Positions 6,562-10,578 of a DNA stretch of 10,578 bases are shown here, piece by piece. Source of the DNA: Deltaproteobacteria bacterium (GTDB lineage Bacteria > Desulfobacterota > UBA8473); NCBI GenBank assembly GCA_030643245.1, contig DAOWME010000091.1, positions 1 to 10,578 on the forward strand, written 5' to 3'. The first letter of the stretch is position 1; every line of letters begins with the position of its first letter. Position numbers and translations under genes: made by a program. Under the pieces are notes generated by a model. The model was not told the DNA's origin. It saw only the letters and a list, made by a program, of their open reading frames with translations, and searched no databases.

Positions 6562-8025
6562 CTAACCCTTGATTAGACCCATCGGCCTGAGCCGCGCTAC
6601 CTTCCTGCCGATACCCGCATTATGCATTACATTTACAACGTCAGTTACATCCTTATATGCCTCGGGCATCTCTTCTGCAATGGTGGTCTTCCCGACTGAG
6701 CGAACCGTTATCCCCCTGTCCTTCAATTCTCTGACAATGGACCTGCCTTTGGCGGCTTTTACTGCTTTACGCCTACTCATCACCCTGCCCGCCCCATGGC
6801 ATGTGCTGCCAAAAGTCTCCTTAAAAGCACGTTCGGTTCCCACCATGACATAGGAATACCTTCCCATATCACCCGGGATCAGTACTGGTTGGCCTGCCAA
6901 TCGATAGTCTCCGGGAACATCCGGATGATGCGGTGGAAAGGCACGTGTAGCTCCCTTTCTGTGGACACAGAGCTTCTTTTTTTCCCCATGAACAACGTGT
7001 TCCTCAATCTTGGCTATGTTATGACACACGTCGTATATCAGGTCAAGCTGGAGGTCCTTAGGCCCTATTTTCATTACTTGCTCCATAGTCTCTCTGACCC
7101 AATGGGTTATTACCTGGCGGTTGGCGAAGGCATAATTGGCGGCGCAGGCCATAGCCCCCAGATACCTCCTTCCCTCTTCAGAGTCGACGGGTGCACAGCA
7201 TAGCTGTTTGTCGGGAAGTTCAATGCCGTACTTGGCAGAAGACTGCAGCATGATCCTTATATAATCATCACAGACCTGGTGCCCCAACCCCCTAGATCCG
7301 GTATGGACCATGATCGTCACCTGGTCCTCCTCAAGTCCCAGTGCTTTTGCCAATTCCTGATCATAGATATCCGACACAAAACCTATTTCAACGAAGTGGT
7401 TTCCAGAGCCAAGGGTTCCCAGTTGAGCCGCACCCCTCCTCAGAGCCTTTTCGGAAACGAGACTGGGGTCTGCATTCTGTAAGCATCCCCTCTCCTCGAT
7501 ATGTTCTAAATCTTCTTCTGTGCCATACCCCTGATTTACAGCCCACTCAGCTCCATTTAATAAGACCTTCTTTTCCTTTTCCCTGTTCAGCTTCAAATCC
7601 TTACGATGGCCCCCTACCCCGGATGGGATGTTGATAAAGAGGGTATCAACAAGAGCGCCTATCTTGTCCTCAATATCACTGCGAGTCAGTCCTGAGCGCA
7701 TCAGTCTGACACCGCAGTTGATGTCGTATCCCACCCCCCCTGGGGAAACTACACCTTCCTTTAGATCGAAGGCGGCAACACCTCCGATTGGAAACCCGTA
7801 GCCCCAGTGGATATCCGGCATTGCCAGGGAATGACCCACTATCCCGGGAAGCCAGGCTACATTGGTCACCTGGAGAAGACTCTGGTCGTTCCTTATGTCT
7901 TCCAACATCTTCTCGTCAGCATAGATGACTCCGTCCGTCTTCATTTTGCCGGTCTTAGGTATACGCCACCGGTAGTCATCTATCTTCTCAATCTCTATGG
8001 AATGTATAGAGTTTTTTTGATTCAT
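6562..8025 (-). CDS. rtcB: RNA-splicing ligase RtcB (3'-phosphate/5'-OH RNA ligase)
   Basis: RtcB joins RNA 2',3'-cyclic phosphate or 3'-phosphate ends to 5'-hydroxyl ends using GTP and Mn2+, with a covalent His-GMP intermediate. It works in tRNA splicing in archaea and metazoa and in RNA repair in bacteria. The 487-residue protein has the full set of active-site residues: GYDINCG (D101, C104), GSGNHF (H210), VHTGSRG (H241), YDVCHN (H335), the guanylylated His410 in CHGAGRVMSR, and Lys486 next to the C-terminus. These match Pyrococcus horikoshii D95, C98, H203, H234, H329, H404 and K480 with a constant shift of six or seven. The start lies 15 nt after archease, with a GAGGGAAAG binding site that overlaps the archease stop codon. 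No rtcA or sigma-54 regulator rtcR is nearby, unlike E. coli. Confidence 0.98.
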   Translation of the reverse strand: MNQKNSIHSIEIEKIDDYRWRIPKTGKMKTDGVIYADEKMLEDIRNDQSLLQVTNVAWLPGIVGHSLAMPDIHWGYGFPIGGVAAFDLKEGVVSPGGVGYDINCGVRLMRSGLTRSDIEDKIGALVDTLFINIPSGVGGHRKDLKLNREKEKKVLLNGAEWAVNQGYGTEEDLEHIEERGCLQNADPSLVSEKALRRGAAQLGTLGSGNHFVEIGFVSDIYDQELAKALGLEEDQVTIMVHTGSRGLGHQVCDDYIRIMLQSSAKYGIELPDKQLCCAPVDSEEGRRYLGAMACAANYAFANRQVITHWVRETMEQVMKIGPKDLQLDLIYDVCHNIAKIEEHVVHGEKKKLCVHRKGATRAFPPHHPDVPGDYRLAGQPVLIPGDMGRYSYVMVGTERAFKETFGSTCHGAGRVMSRRKAVKAAKGRSIVRELKDRGITVRSVGKTTIAEEMPEAYKDVTDVVNVMHNAGIGRKVARLRPMGLIKG

Positions 8026-8040
8026 ATCTATTGCTTTCCC

Positions 8041-8457
8041 TCAAAGATCAAGTATTACCCTCGATGTCCATCTATCTTCTTCTTGTCTAACCTTAATCTG
8101 ATGATAGGTAACAGCTTTAATCTCTGTTTTTACGGTATGATGACCTGCCTTAAATTTTTCGCCATAAACAGTAGCTTTGAGACTTTTGTCTCCTATCTCT
8201 TCAATTTCGAAGCGTTTGAAGAGAGATCCCTGCACATCATGTAAATACAAGAGTTCACCCAGCCAGGTTACCATTAATTGTTCCAGGTCCTCTCCATCCA
8301 CAACTACTCGTTTCTTCATTGACTCTGCCACTTGGGACAGGTCACAGATTACTTCAAATAATGCTTCTCCGGCGTTCTCAAAGAGTTCCTTAAGATCCTT
8401 GCCATAGATTTCCAACCCGAGGTCTGCAGTGTGGTCTATAAACTCGTACTTCTTCAT
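8041..8457 (-). CDS. Archease, RtcB activator
   Basis: Archease accelerates the guanylylation of RtcB and lets it turn over many times; in several organisms it is also needed for RtcB to use other nucleotides. The 138-residue length is typical. Conserved features are the N-terminal YEFIDHTADLGLEIYG with metal-binding Asp12, the central DLEQLMVTWLGELLYL, and the C-terminal AVTYHQIKV...RVILDL ending with Asp137, the second key acidic ligand. Its ATG (8457-8455) overlaps the TGA of the nicotinamidase gene (ATGA, 8454-8457) with GGAGG 4 nt upstream, so translation is probably coupled. The rtcB gene follows after 15 nt. The adjacency strongly supports function with RtcB. Confidence 0.96.
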   Translation of the reverse strand: MKKYEFIDHTADLGLEIYGKDLKELFENAGEALFEVICDLSQVAESMKKRVVVDGEDLEQLMVTWLGELLYLHDVQGSLFKRFEIEEIGDKSLKATVYGEKFKAGHHTVKTEIKAVTYHQIKVRQEEDRWTSRVILDL

Positions 8458-8999
8458 TCACCCTCCAGAGAACTGCTTTCCAAAAATTCAACCCCTTCAC
8501 TTTTCATCTTCTCCATAGCCGCTTCCCCGGTCTCTTTTGTCACACCTCTTACCGCATCTGAGATAACGATTACCCTAAATCCTTTGCTCAAGCCGTCAAG
8601 AGCCGTGGCCTTCACACAGACATCCGTTGCCACTCCACAGAGATATATAGTCTCTATCCCCTGCGAGTCTAAGATGGTTGAGAGCTCCGTTCCCTGGAAA
8701 CCGCTGTAGGCCTCTTTATCTTTCGATGTGCCCTTCAGTACAAAATGTTTTATCCTGTCCGTCTTAAGGCCTTTATTGAGTTCCGCCCCCTCAGTTCCGG
8801 CTACACAATGAACCGGCCATTGAGTTACAAAGCTGCAGTGATTGGGGGGATGGTAGTCTTGAGTAGCTATGACCAGTTCGAGTTTGTCGATCAACCGATT
8901 GATTATCGGTATAATCTCCAGGGCCCCGGGTACCTCTAGAGGACCCCCTTCACAAAAATCATTCTGCATATCTACTATGATCAAGGCATCTTTACTCAT
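8454..8999 (-). CDS. pncA: Nicotinamidase-like cysteine hydrolase (isochorismatase family)
   Basis: The likely reaction is nicotinamide to nicotinate plus ammonia, part of NAD salvage. Of 181 residues, the catalytic triad is visible: Asp10 in LIIVDMQNDF, Lys89 in VLKG and Cys128 in CGVATDVCVKATALD, with the cis-peptide GVAT just before the cysteine. Metal ligands typical of true nicotinamidases, as opposed to other isochorismatase-fold enzymes, are present in TQDYHPPNH (D48, H50, H54), and WPVHCVAGTEGAEL is a nicotinamidase signature. The start has GGAGGG 8 nt upstream; the stop overlaps the archease start. There are no other NAD genes here, so its place in an RNA-repair operon is unexplained. 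It lies 69 bp after the radical SAM gene. Hydrolysis of a related amide cannot be excluded. Confidence 0.88.
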   Translation of the reverse strand: MSKDALIIVDMQNDFCEGGPLEVPGALEIIPIINRLIDKLELVIATQDYHPPNHCSFVTQWPVHCVAGTEGAELNKGLKTDRIKHFVLKGTSKDKEAYSGFQGTELSTILDSQGIETIYLCGVATDVCVKATALDGLSKGFRVIVISDAVRGVTKETGEAAMEKMKSEGVEFLESSSLEGE

Positions 9000-9012
9000 T
9001 TAAATAGCCCTC

Positions 9013-9027
9013 CAGATTTAATATCTG
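9013..9027 (-). promoter_or_regulatory. Small dyad upstream of the nicotinamidase gene
   Basis: In the 69-bp gap between the radical SAM gene and pncA, a 5-bp inverted repeat, CAGAT (9013-9017) and ATCTG (9023-9027), ends right beside the GGAGGG ribosome binding site of pncA. It could be an operator or a weak hairpin that shades the binding site. The arms are short and may be coincidence. Confidence 0.2.
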
Positions 9028-9068
9028 AAAACCTATAGTCCTTTCCCCGGCTTATTTCAACCTCATCT

Positions 9069-10280
9069 CTAAGGACCGATATACCCGCGGGGAGTCTGAC
9101 AGATAACGGTCTTAAGCCCTGTGTCCTTCAATATTTCATGAACACGCTTCATCTCCTGATACGTGGGAGGGGAAATTCGACTCCTGAACTCGGGCACATA
9201 ATTGTTGGCACAGACCTGGACATAAGGATCGATCTCGGATATCTTTTTTCCAATACCAGCTATTTCTTCCAACGAGATGAAATCATGATTATACGGAATC
9301 CCAATACCCAAGAAAACCTTTTCCTTGTGAAAGCGTGTCAAGTATTCCACTGCGTTCCAGGCAACATCTCGATACTTATCGGCAAGTTCCCTATCTTCCA
9401 GACCTGTTATCCGCATGAACGTGTCACTATTCAAAGACTTGAGGTCTATGCCTACATCGGTCATTCCTGCGTCAACGAGTTCGTCTATGTAGTCTTTCGT
9501 AAGTAATGAACCGTTTGTATCCACATGAAAACGGGCATTTGTGTCGGGATTGCGCCTCTTGAGTTCTTCTATAAACTGGACTAGCCATGGTCTGTTCAGG
9601 GTGGATTCACCCCCGGAGATTCCCATCCTGTTAACACCTATTTGTACCCTCATCATAGACATGTTCTTGGCTGCCTCTTTTGGTGTCAGTGGAGAGCCTT
9701 TCCCCCGGTAGGCGATCTTCCAGTTCTGGCATTGAGGGCATCTGAAGTTACACCCCCCCGCAAAACAAATTATCTCAAGAATCTCAAAGGGATCTTTCCT
9801 GAGATGCCACGGTGTGCCTACACCGCCGGCGGGATGTCCCATGAAATTCTCAATGATCCTTACAGGCACCTGACTTGCTGAAACCTTGGTGCTAATCTTC
9901 ATGCCATCCATTGCTTCAGTCACACAAGCCGGTTTCAGTATACCGTCAATTTCGACCATACAACTCCCGCAACCACCAACCCCGCAGGGTGCAAATATCC
10001 CCGGCTCTGACGTCAAGTCAGCAAATCTATACCCAAGTTCACGCAATGCTTCTTTCACGGTTATACGTTCAGATACAGTCCTCTGCTTATCGTCGACCTC
10101 GATCGTTACCTTGCCTTTTCTTACATCCCCCACCATTATTATCGCTTCGTTGGGACATGCAAGGGCACAAGCACCACAGCCGATACAGATCTCTTTTTCT
10201 GCTCCGGGGCAGGCAACGATCTCAAAACATGCACCACAGTGGGTGCATCTTTCCAGTATGTGTTGTGCTACATATAACAT
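9069..10280 (-). CDS. Radical SAM enzyme with N-terminal [4Fe-4S] and [2Fe-2S] ferredoxin domains
   Basis: A 403-residue fusion of three modules. Residues 12-42 form a bacterial-type 2[4Fe-4S] ferredoxin: C12, C15, C18, C24 and C32, C35, C38, C42, the first set with a five-residue gap before its last Cys. Residues ~57-135 resemble a [2Fe-2S] ferredoxin: C99, C104, C107 in CGVGGCGSC, then C119, close to the xanthine-dehydrogenase pattern. From ~165 a radical SAM domain related to pyruvate-formate-lyase activases carries CNFRCPQC (C177, C181, C184) binding the SAM cluster and GISGGE (220-225) for SAM. The ferredoxin parts probably feed electrons to reductive SAM cleavage. No glycyl-radical enzyme is adjacent and I cannot name the substrate. 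AGGAGG lies 5 nt before the ATG. It heads the minus-strand unit behind a strong promoter. Confidence 0.9.
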   Translation of the reverse strand: MLYVAQHILERCTHCGACFEIVACPGAEKEICIGCGACALACPNEAIIMVGDVRKGKVTIEVDDKQRTVSERITVKEALRELGYRFADLTSEPGIFAPCGVGGCGSCMVEIDGILKPACVTEAMDGMKISTKVSASQVPVRIIENFMGHPAGGVGTPWHLRKDPFEILEIICFAGGCNFRCPQCQNWKIAYRGKGSPLTPKEAAKNMSMMRVQIGVNRMGISGGESTLNRPWLVQFIEELKRRNPDTNARFHVDTNGSLLTKDYIDELVDAGMTDVGIDLKSLNSDTFMRITGLEDRELADKYRDVAWNAVEYLTRFHKEKVFLGIGIPYNHDFISLEEIAGIGKKISEIDPYVQVCANNYVPEFRSRISPPTYQEMKRVHEILKDTGLKTVICQTPRGYIGP

Positions 10281-10315
10281 GAACCCCTCCTAATATCTCC
10301 CTGTAGGTTAGTCTC

Positions 10316-10344
10316 ATTATAGACTCGCACACTTCAGCGGTCAA
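10316..10344 (-). promoter_or_regulatory. Strong sigma-70 promoter for the radical SAM/RtcB unit
   Basis: On the minus strand TTGACC (complement of 10339-10344) and a perfect TATAAT (complement of 10316-10321) are spaced by 17 bp, eleven of twelve consensus bases. Transcription should start near 10309 and give a leader of about 29 nt before the ATG at 10280. I see no sigma-54 promoter or RtcR-type regulator, so expression looks constitutive or housekeeping. Confidence 0.75.
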
Positions 10345-10445
10345 CTCAATTATGTAGCCTCTTAAAAAACCCACTGGATGAAGCTATTCAACATCCGTCC
10401 TAGCATAGCAAGCGCTTCATAGGTTCCTTCAAGATACTACCTAGT

Positions 10446-10578
10446 GTCCATCCATAAATGGACTTCTTGAGAAAAGGGCACGAGTTGGTTTCCAATTCAG
10501 AAATGAGCAATTTTTTCTCTGAGCAAGGCCGCACGACGGTTTGCGCCGAGGCGTACATGGTCGTACGTCGCAGGCGGA
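10446..10578. repeat. Probable partial palindromic repeat element running off the window end
   Basis: The region opens with a hairpin GTCCAT (10446-10451) and ATGGAC (10458-10463) and ends with GC-rich dyads: CGTAC (10552-10556) with GTACG (10563-10567), and CGCC (10544-10547) with GGCG (10573-10576). No frame here looks coding, and its composition differs from the neighbouring AT-rich DNA. The pattern suggests one arm of an intergenic repeat or non-autonomous element cut by the window boundary. That it is repeated in the genome is inferred. Confidence 0.35.

Noticed and set aside
6796..7203. Plus-strand open frames inside rtcB
   Set aside because: They are antisense to an RtcB sequence in which every catalytic residue is conserved; no start signals support them.
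10376..10396. Short dyad GGATG/CATCC upstream of the radical SAM promoter
   Set aside because: A 5-bp stem with an 11-nt loop and no T-run is not enough to call a terminator or operator.

Overview
The window reads as a chromosomal segment of a Gram-negative anaerobe, most likely a deltaproteobacterium-type organism (Desulfobacterota). This is inference: the sigma factor carries a proteobacterial RpoH box, the base composition is moderate, and Fe-S/radical SAM and acyl-CoA dehydrogenase genes are present. No rRNA or other marker fixes the taxon. I see no phage genes, intact insertion sequence, CRISPR array or tRNA.

Layout. Positions 1-435 hold a short palindromic repeat and a probable promoter, with no convincing gene. 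Three plus-strand genes follow: a HAD phosphatase (436-1062), the replication-repair ATPase RarA (1199-2548) and an unrecognised helical protein (2545-3033). Between the first two sits a 115-bp miniature transposable element (1068-1182) with perfect 13-bp terminal inverted repeats and an 8-bp target duplication. Its insertion split what looks like a tight HAD-rarA operon and created a spurious upstream start for rarA. The third plus-strand gene collides tail to tail, within one shared TTAA, with the first of eight minus-strand genes.

The minus strand, in transcription order from right to left, starts at a strong sigma-70-type promoter (10316-10344). It runs through a radical SAM enzyme with two N-terminal ferredoxin modules (9069-10280), a nicotinamidase-like hydrolase (8454-8999), archease (8041-8457), the RNA ligase RtcB (6562-8025) and a PHP phosphoesterase of the RNase AM/TrpH type (5681-6532). 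After 101 bp come an acyl-CoA dehydrogenase (4437-5579), a sigma-32 factor (3395-4339) and ribosomal protein S20 (3030-3305). S20 starts with UUG and has its own promoter.

How they fit: archease and RtcB form a known RNA-repair pair, and here every catalytic residue of RtcB is present. The PHP enzyme immediately downstream is a plausible RNA-end-processing partner. The nicotinamidase is joined to archease by an ATGA stop/start overlap. The radical SAM-ferredoxin fusion heading the unit has no obvious substrate and is the least explained protein here. The most secure new observations are the miniature transposon with its effect on the rarA start, and the composition of the radical SAM/nicotinamidase/archease/RtcB/PHP cluster. 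The last ~130 bp appear to be one end of a further, incomplete palindromic repeat.
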